Shown here: one piece after another, positions 1 to 7,697 of the stretch
Position numbering within the stretch: the first letter of the stretch is position 1
Layout of the letters: every line of letters begins with the position of its first letter
NCBI GenBank assembly: GCA_003165855.1
Contig: PMXH01000166.1
Coordinates: forward strand, 1 to 16,375
Direction: 5' to 3'
Length of the DNA stretch: 16,375 bases
DNA from: Acidobacteriaceae bacterium
GTDB lineage: Bacteria > Acidobacteriota > Terriglobia > Terriglobales > Acidobacteriaceae
Program-made: the position numbers and the translations under genes
The notes under the pieces: model-generated
The model's database searches: none
What the model was told of the DNA's origin: nothing
The model's input: the letters and a program-made list of their open reading frames with translations, nothing else

Positions 1-257
1 TCAGCCTCGCGGACATTCACGAGAGGAAATATTGGGAACGCTACAGAGAGGCCTTTGAGGATTGCCTGAACGCGACCAGCACCCATCACGCGCCCTGGTA
101 TGTTGTTCCCGCTGATGATAAAGAGAACGCCCGGTTGATTGTTTCCAGAATTATCCTCGATGCGCTCAAGGGACTCAAGATGTCGTATCCCAAGACCACG
201 GAGAAGCGCCGCCTGGAATTGCAATCGATCCGCAAACAATTGGTGAAGCAACATTGA
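1..257 (+). CDS. ppk2: Polyphosphate kinase 2 (PPK2) family protein, C-terminal end (5' truncated by window)
   Basis: The reading frame is open from base 3 to the TGA at 255-257, giving the last 84 residues. They match the end of PPK2 kinases: a HERKYW stretch near the start, then NATSTHHAPWYVVPADDK, then a helix ending in LKMSYP and a short charged tail. PPK2 enzymes are cytoplasmic P-loop kinases that move phosphate between polyphosphate and nucleotides. The Walker A and B motifs lie upstream of the window, so the class (NMP-, NDP-directed or both) cannot be read. It lies 228 bp ahead of the universal stress gene on the same strand, which suggests a role in stress energy supply. That role is inferred from context. 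No intact small gene is seen between 258 and 485. Confidence 0.9.
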   Translation, partial: SLADIHERKYWERYREAFEDCLNATSTHHAPWYVVPADDKENARLIVSRIILDALKGLKMSYPKTTEKRRLELQSIRKQLVKQH

Positions 258-485
258 AATCACGGCCTATTACTTGAACACTGCTGCCAAGTCGAACCAG
301 TGGCGTGCGAACGCCATGCACTACTCAAGTTTGAAAGCCGCTGCAGAAATGTGTCACGGCCGCGTTCACAGGTGTCGGAATGAAGATAAATTCCAGAGCC
401 ACCTACATGTCCAAAACAGCACAGTCTTCGATTCCCATGATGGACGAAGATAGGATTTCAGCCACCCCGTGGCGAGGAGATCATC

Positions 486-986
486 ATGCCACAAGCGACT
501 ACTCCCCATTTCATTCCCACAAAGATTCTGGTGCCCATTGATTTCAGCTCATCATCCGATGCCGCTGTGGAGACCGCATCCGACCTCGCCCAGCACTTTC
601 ATGCTGAACTCTACCTTCTGAACGTTATTCCCATGTTTCCAATGGGCACAAAAACTGTCTCCTTTCCTGAAGCGGAGTACCTACACAAGGTGGAGGGTAA
701 TGCGGAGCGGCAGTTAGCCACGTGTGACGCCGCTCTTGTTTCCAAGGGGATTAAGACGAGTTCAAGTATCGAAATTGGCAATGACGTGGTTGGAAACATC
801 ATGCTGGTGATCGAACGTGAACACATCGACATGATTGTGATTTCGACGCACGGCATCTCTGGCTGGCGCCCACTGGTCTTCGGCTCGACCGCGGAGAAGG
901 TCGTCAAACAGGTGCAATGCCCGTTGCTGCTACTTCGCTCCGTCGAACCAGCCGCAACTTGCGCAGTTTCCACTCCGCAATCTTGA
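486..986 (+). CDS. Universal stress protein, UspA family (single domain)
   Basis: This 166-residue protein is a single Usp domain. The N-terminal strand KILVPIDFS (residues 13-21) is the usual beta-1 with the ATP-contacting Asp (D19). The C-terminal nucleotide loop reads STHG (120-123), nine residues, then GST (133-135), followed by AEKVV and the final strand CPLLLLR. The family consensus for the loop is G-x2-G-x9-G(S/T), so the first Gly is Ser here, a common variant. An ATP-binding type is likely but not certain. The ATG is preceded by GAGGAG at 474-479 with six bases of spacing, so the start is well supported. The P-type ATPase begins 37 bp downstream on the same strand and they are probably co-transcribed. 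Such proteins act in the cytoplasm as stress sensors or modulators. The partner here is unknown. Confidence 0.93.
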   Translation: MPQATTPHFIPTKILVPIDFSSSSDAAVETASDLAQHFHAELYLLNVIPMFPMGTKTVSFPEAEYLHKVEGNAERQLATCDAALVSKGIKTSSSIEIGNDVVGNIMLVIEREHIDMIVISTHGISGWRPLVFGSTAEKVVKQVQCPLLLLRSVEPAATCAVSTPQS

Positions 987-1023
987 AGAATCGTCGTAAC
1001 AGATAGTTTCCACATAGCGAATT

Positions 1024-3390
1024 ATGGCTACAAATGTCGAAGTCGCACCATCGAACCCACCCGCAAAGCCAGTTCAGAACATCGCCTCGAACGGGCTCAC
1101 GAGCGCCGAAGCACATAGCCGTCTTCAAAAAGACGGGCCCAATGCAATGCCCGATGTGTCCGCTCATCCACTTCGAAATGCATTGGCCAAGTTCTGGGCA
1201 CCCGTCCCATGGTTGCTCGAAGCGTCGATTGTGCTTGAGCTCGTGCTGCACAAATACTTCGAGGCCTCGATTATTGCGGGCCTGCTGATCTTCAACGCAG
1301 CGCTGGCCTATTTTCAGGAAGGCCGCGCCCAGGCCACCTTAAAAGCCCTGAACTCGCGTCTCGCCTTGAATGCCTCCGTCGAGCGTGATGGGGTATGGAA
1401 GACGGTACCGGCCGCGCAGTTAGTGCGTGGCGATCTCGTCAAGTTGTCGCTCGGTGGCGTGGTTGCGGCGGATGTGCATTTGATCGGCGGATCCGTCCTG
1501 CTCGATCAATCCATGCTTACAGGCGAATCTCTGCCCATTGAGGCTGGTCCGGGCGTTGATACCTATGCTGGAGCGCTCGTGCGGCGCGGTGAAGCGACCG
1601 CAGTGGTTACAGCGACTGGCGTTCATACTAAATTTGGCCGTACCGCAGAACTCGTGCGCACTGCGCACGCTGCAAGTTCGCAGCAGAAAGCGGTGCTGCG
1701 CATCGTGCGTAATCTCGCCATTTTCAACGGTGTCGTCATCCTTCTGATCGGAGCGTATGCCTATTTTCATGCCATGCCGTGGAGTGAGATCATTCCTCTG
1801 CTTCTCACGTCGGTTCTTGCTGCAATACCCGTGGCATTGCCGGCAACATTCACCCTCGCGGCAGCGCTCGGAGCGCGATCTCTGGCCAAGCTGGGCGTTC
1901 TTCCGACGCGGCTTTCCGCTGTAGATGAAGCCGCCACGATCGACGTCCTGTGCTCGGACAAAACCGGAACGCTAACCCGCAACGAACTTTCCGTAACCAG
2001 CGTTAAAGCGATGCCCGGGTTTGACGAAGCCCACATTCTCGGCATGGCGGCCCTCGCCAGCTCGGAGGGTGGCGATGACGCGGTGGATGCAGCGATTCGC
2101 TCTGCCTCCAAAACCAAGCCAGCATCGGACCTGCCAAAGCTAATCGCGTTTGTGCCATTCGATCCGGCCAAAAAAACGTCAGAAGCAACAGCAACCGATG
2201 CGAAGGGCAGCGTGGAGCGCATCGTGAAGGGAGCGTTCACGGTAGTCGCGAGCCTCACCGCCCCATCGCCGACCGCGGCGGCTTTAGCCGACGAACTTGA
2301 AAAGCAAGGCTTCAGGGTATTGGCAGTAGCTGCGGGCCCCGCGGCATCTCTGAAGCTTATGGGCCTTATTGCGCTCAGCGACCCACCCCGTAAAGACTCG
2401 ACCTCTCTGATCTCGGAGCTCAAGACCCTGGGCGTGCGCACGGTCATGGTGACGGGCGACGCTCCGGCTACGGCGGCAATCGTTGCCCATGCGGTGGGAT
2501 TGGATGGGGCTGTTTGCCCGCGTGGAGCGATACCCGAAGGCGTGAAGCCGAAGGATTTCGCGGTATTCGCAAGCATTCTTCCCGAAGGAAAATTTAACCT
2601 GGTCAAGGCCTTCCAGAAGAGCGGACGTACAGTCGGAATGTGCGGTGATGGCGCCAATGATGCACCGGCGCTCCGTCAGGCACAGATGGGCATTGCGGTA
2701 TCGACCGCAACCGATGTCGCCAAGTCGGCGGCTGGCATTGTGCTGACGGAGGCTGGACTTGGCGGCATCGTCGCCGCAGTCAAAGAGGGCAGGATGACGT
2801 TTCAGCGCATTCTTACCTACACGCTGAACTCCGTCCTCAAGAAGATCGTGCAAGTGCTCTTGCTAGCAATTGGCCTGGTCCTAACCGGACATGCGGTTTT
2901 GACGCCTATGCTGATGGTCATCGTGATGATCACAGGCGATTTTCTTGCCATGTCGTTGACCACGGACAGAGTGCGGCCATCAGCTATGCCAAATTCCTGG
3001 CAAGTCGGCAGGATTACGATGGCAGGTACCATTCTGGGAGGCTGCTTTTTGGCGTTTTGTATAGCGGTCCTGACGGTCGGCAAGTTCGAAATGCGATTCG
3101 GAATCGAAGCACTGAGAACGCTTTCCGTTGTTGCCATCGTATATGGCAGCCAAGCCACAATCTACGCCCTGCGGGCACGTCGCCATCTTTGGGGACTGCG
3201 CCCGACGGTATGGCTCGTTGCGTCCTCCGTAGCAGACATTCTTATTGTCTCAACGTTGGCCCTTCGAGGGATTGCCATGGCACCGCTGCCCGTCTCAGTC
3301 TTGGCCGTTGAATTTGCAGCGGCAATCGGTCTCTGGTTAATCCTAAACGGAGTGAAGATTCCTGTCTTCGCTCGTCTTGGCATCTCGTGA
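1024..3390 (+). CDS. P-type ATPase, plasma-membrane proton pump type (P3A)
   Basis: This is a complete 788-residue P-type ATPase, an inner-membrane pump driven by an aspartyl-phosphate cycle. Visible signatures are TGES (166-169, actuator loop), PVALPATFT in M4, CSDKTGTLT with phosphorylated Asp312, KGAF in the nucleotide domain, DPPRKDS from 453, MVTGD, and GDGANDAP (541-548). The segments VDEAATIDVLCSDKTGTLT and DRVRPSAMPNSW resemble plant and fungal proton ATPases rather than metal or potassium pumps. Asp639 in M6 matches the proton-carrying Asp of plant pumps, whereas M5 carries Lys-Lys where plants have Arg655. The protein ends just after the last membrane segment, so the autoinhibitory C-terminal domain of eukaryotic pumps is absent. 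No strong Shine-Dalgarno precedes the ATG. Proton export is inferred from family, and another cation cannot be excluded. Confidence 0.92.
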   Translation: MATNVEVAPSNPPAKPVQNIASNGLTSAEAHSRLQKDGPNAMPDVSAHPLRNALAKFWAPVPWLLEASIVLELVLHKYFEASIIAGLLIFNAALAYFQEGRAQATLKALNSRLALNASVERDGVWKTVPAAQLVRGDLVKLSLGGVVAADVHLIGGSVLLDQSMLTGESLPIEAGPGVDTYAGALVRRGEATAVVTATGVHTKFGRTAELVRTAHAASSQQKAVLRIVRNLAIFNGVVILLIGAYAYFHAMPWSEIIPLLLTSVLAAIPVALPATFTLAAALGARSLAKLGVLPTRLSAVDEAATIDVLCSDKTGTLTRNELSVTSVKAMPGFDEAHILGMAALASSEGGDDAVDAAIRSASKTKPASDLPKLIAFVPFDPAKKTSEATATDAKGSVERIVKGAFTVVASLTAPSPTAAALADELEKQGFRVLAVAAGPAASLKLMGLIALSDPPRKDSTSLISELKTLGVRTVMVTGDAPATAAIVAHAVGLDGAVCPRGAIPEGVKPKDFAVFASILPEGKFNLVKAFQKSGRTVGMCGDGANDAPALRQAQMGIAVSTATDVAKSAAGIVLTEAGLGGIVAAVKEGRMTFQRILTYTLNSVLKKIVQVLLLAIGLVLTGHAVLTPMLMVIVMITGDFLAMSLTTDRVRPSAMPNSWQVGRITMAGTILGGCFLAFCIAVLTVGKFEMRFGIEALRTLSVVAIVYGSQATIYALRARRHLWGLRPTVWLVASSVADILIVSTLALRGIAMAPLPVSVLAVEFAAAIGLWLILNGVKIPVFARLGIS

Positions 3391-3516
3391 TTACGGTCGG
3401 GCTGAGTGTCACACAACTTAGGAACCTGTGGCGTCGCCTCGCGCTGCCGATACGTAAATAGACGTCTAGATTCCACAGAGCGTTGCAAGTATCTTGAATT
3501 CCTAAAATCTGCCGCC

Positions 3517-4623
3517 TTACACCCTCGCGTCCGGTGCGTGAGCGACGCCCCCCGGCGGCAAGACATCCGGTACGTCAAGGCGTGCCACGCCAATCCGGTA
3601 GTCGGCCATCCCATAGTAAATGTCCAAGCGTTCCGGCGAGCCGAGATCGTCGCGCCGGTCAATTCCGGTCGGGAACACAACATTCGCGACGGTCCCGCGG
3701 CGTTCCTGCGGCAGCTCTGGGGTCAACACCGGCTCCGAGGAACGATAACGGATCACTTGCGGATGCTCCTTCGAAAGCACCATCACTCCGGCCGAGTAGC
3801 ACAGGGGATGCACCTCTTTGCTGGGTCCTTCCATTTCGCTGACGCCGTGATAGACGATCAGCCAACCGTGCCGGGTCAGGACGGGTGGAGTGCCACAGCC
3901 GATTTTGAGCCGCTCCCAGGGAGACACTGGCGTCGCCAGCCGGTGACGAGAAAATTGGTTGAGGTTCCCTGGTCCACGGGGCTCCAAGGAAAGCGGGCGG
4001 TAGGAAATCCAGATGCTTTCGCGATCAAGGTCCACCTCACGGGATGCTGCGTCGCAGGCGGTTTCCTCAGGACGAGTTCCGGGAAACAGCGGCCGGTGGA
4101 GGAGCGCGAGTTCCGGTTGCCCGGATGGGTTCGGAATGGCAACAGGGAATACACAGGCGTCTTTGTCATCCATCTCGCTGGAATCGATGCCATGATACGG
4201 AGGAAAGGTCGACAGCCCCAGGCGCTCCCAGTGGAAGAGGTCTTGCGAAATTGCCCGGGCGATCCGCGGGCCTCGCGGCGAAAATGCTGTGTACGTCATC
4301 ACGTAGCGCTGCAATGGTTCCACGAACGTGATACGAGGATCTTCGCAGCCTCCGCTGCCATCGGGGCGCCGCTCATAATCGGTCTCAGGTTCTAACGCGA
4401 TGCCGAGCCGCTCGACGCCCACGGGATCGCCGGCTTCATTGAACCGTACTCGGGCAATGCCAATGCGTGAGTAATTTCCTCGCGCGACTAGCCGCGGGAA
4501 GAGGTAGAGTTCACCGTCAGGGCCACGAGCGGCAGCAGGATTCAGTACGCCTTCGATCTCCTGGGGGTTGCCCGGCTCCGGCTCCATCAACATTCCGAGA
4601 CGCTGCAAGTCAAAACCGCTCAT
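3517..4623 (-). CDS. Glycoside hydrolase family 130 protein (beta-mannoside phosphorylase/hydrolase-like)
   Basis: A 368-residue five-bladed beta-propeller protein with GH130 hallmarks. These are NPAAARGPDGELYLFPRLV (28-46), SRIGIAR (52-58), GGCEDPRIT (91-99) with the conserved Asp95 of the EDPR motif, then SQDLFHWERLG, KDACVFP, LIVYHG (255-260) and a final GMADYRIGVA. GH130 enzymes act on beta-mannosides, mostly by phosphorolysis to mannose 1-phosphate, although some subfamilies hydrolyse. Basic residues that could hold phosphate (Arg120, Lys154, His259) are present, but the subfamily cannot be assigned by eye. There is no signal peptide, so it is cytoplasmic. The ATG is preceded by GAGAGG with a six-base gap. 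It converges on the P-type ATPase across 126 bp and may belong to the same stress set as the upstream minus-strand genes. Confidence 0.88.
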   Translation of the reverse strand: MSGFDLQRLGMLMEPEPGNPQEIEGVLNPAAARGPDGELYLFPRLVARGNYSRIGIARVRFNEAGDPVGVERLGIALEPETDYERRPDGSGGCEDPRITFVEPLQRYVMTYTAFSPRGPRIARAISQDLFHWERLGLSTFPPYHGIDSSEMDDKDACVFPVAIPNPSGQPELALLHRPLFPGTRPEETACDAASREVDLDRESIWISYRPLSLEPRGPGNLNQFSRHRLATPVSPWERLKIGCGTPPVLTRHGWLIVYHGVSEMEGPSKEVHPLCYSAGVMVLSKEHPQVIRYRSSEPVLTPELPQERRGTVANVVFPTGIDRRDDLGSPERLDIYYGMADYRIGVARLDVPDVLPPGGVAHAPDARV

Positions 4624-4634
4624 CAGATCCTCTC

Positions 4635-4676
4635 ATTAGTGACTCTTCCGACCTCACGCTGCTTTATTGGTGACTC
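4635..4676 (-). repeat. Pair of 11-bp direct repeats in the 5' region of the GH130 gene
   Basis: On the plus strand ATTAGTGACTC (4635-4645) recurs as ATTGGTGACTC (4666-4676), one mismatch and 31 bp apart, close to three helical turns. Both lie just upstream of the GH130 start, with the first ending near its ribosome site. This could be a direct-repeat binding site for a regulator, but it may be chance. Confidence 0.35.
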
Positions 4677-4902
4677 CTAAACAGGCAATGATTGTTTGAA
4701 CAACCCGCTTCGAATCGCTGGTCGGCCACCCCACGGCCGATACTGATAAATCGGTTCGAATCGCAGAGGATACAGAAGTGCTTGCGGAATCGTGTTTCTG
4801 TTCTCGTCTTTCGTCAGCAGGCCGATCTCACTTCTCATCTAGGGTCTCTGCCGTCGTGTTGAGCTTGCGTAGTCCTTCGTGCTGGTTGCTAATCCCATAA
4901 CG

Positions 4903-5109
4903 CTACGGAATTCTGCTACCGGCCGGCATCTGCTTCTGACGGCCAGAAGGTACCATCGACAGGTCATTCGTGCCTACATAGATACCGATGGCCACAAGCA
5001 TGGCGATAAGGCCGAACCAAAAGCGCCAATCATGATGCGCGCGCTTCCAGTAGGGGGTATGGCCATGATGACTCTCGCCCACTGGATGCGCGTGTTCCGT
5101 GTTGTTCAT
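4903..5109 (-). CDS. Small single-span membrane protein with His-rich N-terminus, unknown function
   Basis: This 68-residue ORF starts MNNTEHAHPVGESHHGHTPY, continues with a charged aromatic patch WKRAHHDWRFWFG (21-33), and then has one hydrophobic helix (about 30-47, LIAMLVAIGIYV) and a polar tail NDLSMVPSGRQ. The layout suggests a short cytoplasmic or interfacial N-terminus, one membrane span and a short tail. The PYWKRAHHDWRFW motif reminds me of small unnamed proteins of Acidobacteriota, but I assign no function. A longer in-frame version starting at 5151 is possible. I prefer the inner ATG because GACGAG precedes it and the extra 14 residues look unstructured. It lies between a GH130 gene and a YflT-like stress gene on the same strand. 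Seven His residues in the first 26 could bind metal, which is speculation. Confidence 0.6.
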   Translation of the reverse strand: MNNTEHAHPVGESHHGHTPYWKRAHHDWRFWFGLIAMLVAIGIYVGTNDLSMVPSGRQKQMPAGSRIP

Positions 5110-5261
5110 GCTCGTCTGCAGTACAAAAACGGAAATGAGTGGAACCGGCATCAGCCGGTGAAAAGAATGAATACTCTTTCCTGGATCTCTATCGTCAGAG
5201 CTGAAAATTGGCCGAGGGCTCTTCGCGATTCTTCAATCCCAGCCCTGCAGATCTGCCTTTG

Positions 5262-5792
5262 CTATGCCGCGACTGGTTCCGCCGCATGCATCGTGAAGGA
5301 GGCAGGGTGCGTCGTTTCGATGATGTCCTTCGCCTTGGCCACTTCTGCAGCCGTTCCGTGCGCGACCAGCACGAACTGATCTGTTTTGATTGCCGTTTCG
5401 TACTTCACAATGCTGTTCTTGGGGATGCCTATGCTGAAGAGGCCGGCTCCCAGGGCGCCCAATGCTCCTACCTCCACCGCGCCTTCCAACCCTGCCACGA
5501 TCCACGCCACTAGAGGTCCAGCCACTAAAACTGGGCCGAGGCCGGGAATCATGAAGAGAGCAGATCCGAACAAAAGCCCCCAAAAACCTCCCCAGAACGC
5601 ACCAACTTTGCCCCAATATTTCATGCGGTCGCCGGTATTGTAGTAGCCGACCACCTGCTCGTCCGTGTGGTAGCCCTTGCCGACGATCGATAACTTTTTC
5701 ATGTCGACTCCGCCGCGCTGAAGTTCCTTTACCGCTCGATCCGCATCCGTATGAGTCTGATAAATCGCGACCACTGAATTTTCTACAGACAT
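5262..5792 (-). CDS. General stress protein, YflT/GSP17M-like N-terminal domain with Gly-rich membrane segment
   Basis: A 176-residue protein. The N-terminus (5-55), with NSVVAIYQTHTDADRAVKEL then DMKKLSIVGKGY, matches the heat-induced stress protein YflT fold. A long Gly/Ala-rich hydrophobic stretch follows (about 62-122), including the FWGGFWGLLFGSALF and PGLGPVLVAGPLVAW segments. The C-terminal part (IPKNSIVKYETAIKTDQF and an AEVAKAKDIIE helix) resembles a second small alpha/beta unit. Proteins of this shape are common in stress regulons and are thought to be membrane-associated, with no known reaction. The ATG is preceded by GAGGAGA about seven bases away, a clear ribosome site. It heads a minus-strand series with the 68-residue membrane protein (152 bp downstream) and the GH130 gene. 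No regulator site is certain, but an inverted repeat lies about 50 bp upstream. Confidence 0.82.
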   Translation of the reverse strand: MSVENSVVAIYQTHTDADRAVKELQRGGVDMKKLSIVGKGYHTDEQVVGYYNTGDRMKYWGKVGAFWGGFWGLLFGSALFMIPGLGPVLVAGPLVAWIVAGLEGAVEVGALGALGAGLFSIGIPKNSIVKYETAIKTDQFVLVAHGTAAEVAKAKDIIETTHPASFTMHAAEPVAA

Positions 5793-5842
5793 TTCCCGTC
5801 TCCTCGGCGTTTTGCCGTCATTCTGCGACCATCAAGACAAAT

Positions 5843-5903
5843 CCCCACTAGCACTGTGACAGCGCACGCACAGAAAAACTGGTCGCTATTGCACAGTGTG
5901 GGG
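5843..5903. repeat. Interrupted inverted repeat upstream of the YflT-like gene
   Basis: CACTGTG (5852-5858) pairs perfectly with CACAGTG (5892-5898). Outside it CCCCA (5843-5847) pairs with TGGGG (5899-5903) after a four-base bulge, giving 12 pairs around a 33-base loop. The loop has a further CACAG that could compete for the same arm. It lies about 50 bp before the minus-strand stress gene, where it could be a 5' leader structure or an operator. Confidence 0.4.
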
Positions 5904-6200
5904 GGGATCCGGCTAGCTGGACTTCCGCTCATAATTTTGAGACCCCGTGTGAAGAACCACGCAGAAGGGTTTAAGCCTGCGCGGTCGTTGCCCTGGTGCT
6001 TGACACGACGAATCCTTTCCGCTCGCCGATGAGCCAGATTAGTTGTCAGAACTGTGCAGTTTGGACCAGCGGAACCATTCTTTCTTAGCCATGCTGTATC
6101 TATCGAGAGATGAACGGTCGCAGTCAAGGCGCTCTTCATACCTCCTGGACCTGGAGCAGAGCAGTCACGCGATGGGTGGCAATGTGCTAGATCGAGTGCC

Positions 6201-6205
6201 GGAGG
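6201..6205 (+). promoter_or_regulatory. Ribosome binding site deciding a GTG start
   Basis: GGAGG with six bases of spacing to the GTG at 6212-6214. No ATG in this frame is compatible with a complete signal peptide, so this site fixes the start of the SLT-like gene. Confidence 0.8.
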
Positions 6206-6211
6206 CTGAAG

Positions 6212-6952
6212 GTGAGTATCTCTGCGCTGAAAACGTCTTGGTTCATGGCGAGTCTTCTATTGTGTATAGGATTAGCCACACCTTCGCATGCGCAGGCCGT
6301 TAAACCAGCCCCGCCCACACCGATCGACGTGAAAAAGGTCGAACTCGGCGGGACACCCTGGAATCCACAATGGGACCAGATCATCGAGAAGGCGCTGCCG
6401 CCCGAAATGCTTTCTTCGAAGGTCCCCCGCGGCGTGCGTCGATTCTGCCCGCGATTTTACGAAATGGGCACAGCCGACAAACGCACATTTTGGGCGTACT
6501 TCTTCCAGGCGCTCGCAGGCGCTGAGGCCGGCTTGAACCCGAATACCAGCGTGCGTCACACTGAGCCAGAAGGCACCATCGCCATGCGCAGTGAAGGATT
6601 GTTGCAGCTTGCTTACTCAGACCACAGGCGGTACGGCTGTGATTTCAATTGGCGAGCGGACCGTGTACTGAAGGCGAACGATCCAGCCAGAAGCATCCTC
6701 CAGCCGAAGAACAATCTCGAATGTGGGGTGAAGATTCTGTTCAACCAAACCATCGTCCAGCACAAACCCTTGCTGACCCGGTCGGGATACTGGTCGACGT
6801 TGCGCCCGGACGGGCCGAGCTACCATGTATTCGTCAAGCAGATGACAAATCCGCCGGTGGCATGCGGTCTGTCCACCAAATCGACGATCGACAAGTCGGC
6901 TACGACGAAGTCCGTGCAGGACGACGCGAACCTGGGCGAAACTCCCAAATAG
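6212..6952 (+). CDS. Secreted lysozyme-fold / transglycosylase SLT-like protein
   Basis: A 246-residue protein starting at GTG. The first 27 residues form a signal peptide: SALKTSWF, a hydrophobic core LLLCIGLA, and a SHA-QA cleavage site. The mature part contains ALAGAEAGLNP (100-110), which corresponds to the catalytic-Glu segment of soluble lytic transglycosylases (candidate Glu105). SEGLLQLAYSD (127-137), matching the GLMQL motif, and a NNLECGVKIL helix (167-176) follow. These enzymes cut peptidoglycan glycan strands in the periplasm or act in cell-wall remodelling. The spacing between motifs is longer than in a minimal SLT domain, and several Cys residues (79, 143, 171, 218) suggest disulfides. 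Substrate and activity are inferred from fold only. It is a single-gene unit in this window, divergent from the stress gene. Confidence 0.75.
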   Translation: MSISALKTSWFMASLLLCIGLATPSHAQAVKPAPPTPIDVKKVELGGTPWNPQWDQIIEKALPPEMLSSKVPRGVRRFCPRFYEMGTADKRTFWAYFFQALAGAEAGLNPNTSVRHTEPEGTIAMRSEGLLQLAYSDHRRYGCDFNWRADRVLKANDPARSILQPKNNLECGVKILFNQTIVQHKPLLTRSGYWSTLRPDGPSYHVFVKQMTNPPVACGLSTKSTIDKSATTKSVQDDANLGETPK

Positions 6953-7166
6953 CTTGGCACCGACTATCCTATGGGCTACCCGGGATGCTCATCCCAGCCT
7001 ACCGAATCGAAGACTCACCCTGCAATGGCGATTGCTGCGGGTGTCGGGCACTGCATTATTCGTAGCACACAAAAGCCCACAAAACCGCTTTATCGGGTCC
7101 ATGTGGTCCTGCGTAATCGAACCCAAATTCAAAATCAACCTGGTTTGCCATGCTACATTTACGGCA

Positions 7167-7274
7167 ATGCGCTCTGAGATACAACAAGCCGTGCAACTCC
7201 TGCTGCGGGGTGACGATGCGGTGCTGGAGCAGGCTCTGGCTCTGCTCCAAAATACCGTGTTCTCCTTTTACTAG
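7167..7274 (+). pseudogene. N-terminal remnant of a sigma-70 family (ECF-like) RNA polymerase sigma factor
   Basis: A 35-codon frame reads MRSEIQQAVQLLLRGDDAV, then LEQALALLQNTVFSFY and a stop. The stretch ALALLQNTVFSF looks like the region-2 beginning of sigma factors I know from Acidobacteriota, where it continues into a MKVCGHREDAEDTMQ-like helix. Here the match ends at codon 34. The next bases give TAC TAG and no frame downstream to 7700 continues the family. I see no ribosome site before the ATG. It is therefore probably a gene broken by deletion or rearrangement at about 7268. The family call rests on memory of related sequences, so it is moderate. The 214 bases before it (from 6953) hold only a short GC-rich hairpin at about 6982-6995 (GGGAT/ATCCC). 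Confidence 0.45.
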
Positions 7275-7697
7275 AAGCACTCATGTGTTTTACTTTTCTG
7301 GAAGATCACTGCTTTGGGAACTCTCCTTAACACGAAATGAGAGGCAAGAAAGAAAGAAACTCGGTTCCGGCCCGTTGAGAGTGCCTGATGTCGTCTTGCA
7401 AGATGAATACCCCATTCTTAGAAAAATCGGTAGGACAGAAACGTGACAGGTGCGAATTCCACATCCTTACTCGCCTTCGCTTCCCCTCCGGAACCAGACT
7501 CGCGACAAGCAGAAAGAGTTCGGGTTCTCGTTCAGGGCGGCTGAACTTTCTGGTTGTCGACAATTACGAGCGTCTGTTCGCACTTCCCCCAAGCCCGTTT
7601 CTGGATAGCTTCCCGGTTGCCGAGGACTCTCCAGCCAGACACGTTGTACCCGAGAGCAGCGTCGACCGGGGCGGAATCGGCCCTGCCGAGTACTTGT
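7275..7697. other. Gene-poor stretch downstream of the sigma remnant and the CadC-like gene
   Basis: These 423 bases carry several short open frames on both strands, the longest reading into the 3' end of the neighbouring minus-strand gene. None has a ribosome site or a recognisable domain. I see no repeat ends of an insertion sequence. It is probably decayed sequence. Confidence 0.5.

Larger units (their letters stand above)
5793..6211. other. Divergent intergenic region between the stress protein and the SLT-like gene
   Basis: These 419 bases separate two divergently transcribed genes and should hold both promoters. No reading frame here looks coding. The only clear structure is the inverted repeat at 5843-5903. 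A TTGACA occurs at about 6000-6005 but has no good -10 partner at 16-18 bases. Confidence 0.5.

Noticed and set aside
318..455. 45-codon frame between the PPK2 end and the usp gene
   Set aside because: No ribosome site, no recognisable pattern, and composition rich in His and Arg as expected of noncoding frames.
3406..4395. Long plus-strand open frame (329 codons) opposite the GH130 gene
   Set aside because: It is antisense to a gene with clear GH130 motifs and has no domain-like composition or ribosome site of its own.
4709..4764. Two copies of TTCGAATCGC, the second preceded by GG, resembling a tRNA T-loop
   Set aside because: The T-stem does not pair and there are no acceptor, D or anticodon arms on either strand. 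TTCGAA is itself palindromic, so the resemblance is easily accidental.
6000..6005. Perfect TTGACA box as promoter of the SLT-like gene
   Set aside because: No acceptable -10 box lies 16-18 bases downstream and the distance to the start codon exceeds 200 bases.
5783..6139. 118-codon minus-strand frame upstream of the YflT-like gene
   Set aside because: It overlaps the supported start of the stress gene and has no motif. The region is better read as promoter DNA.
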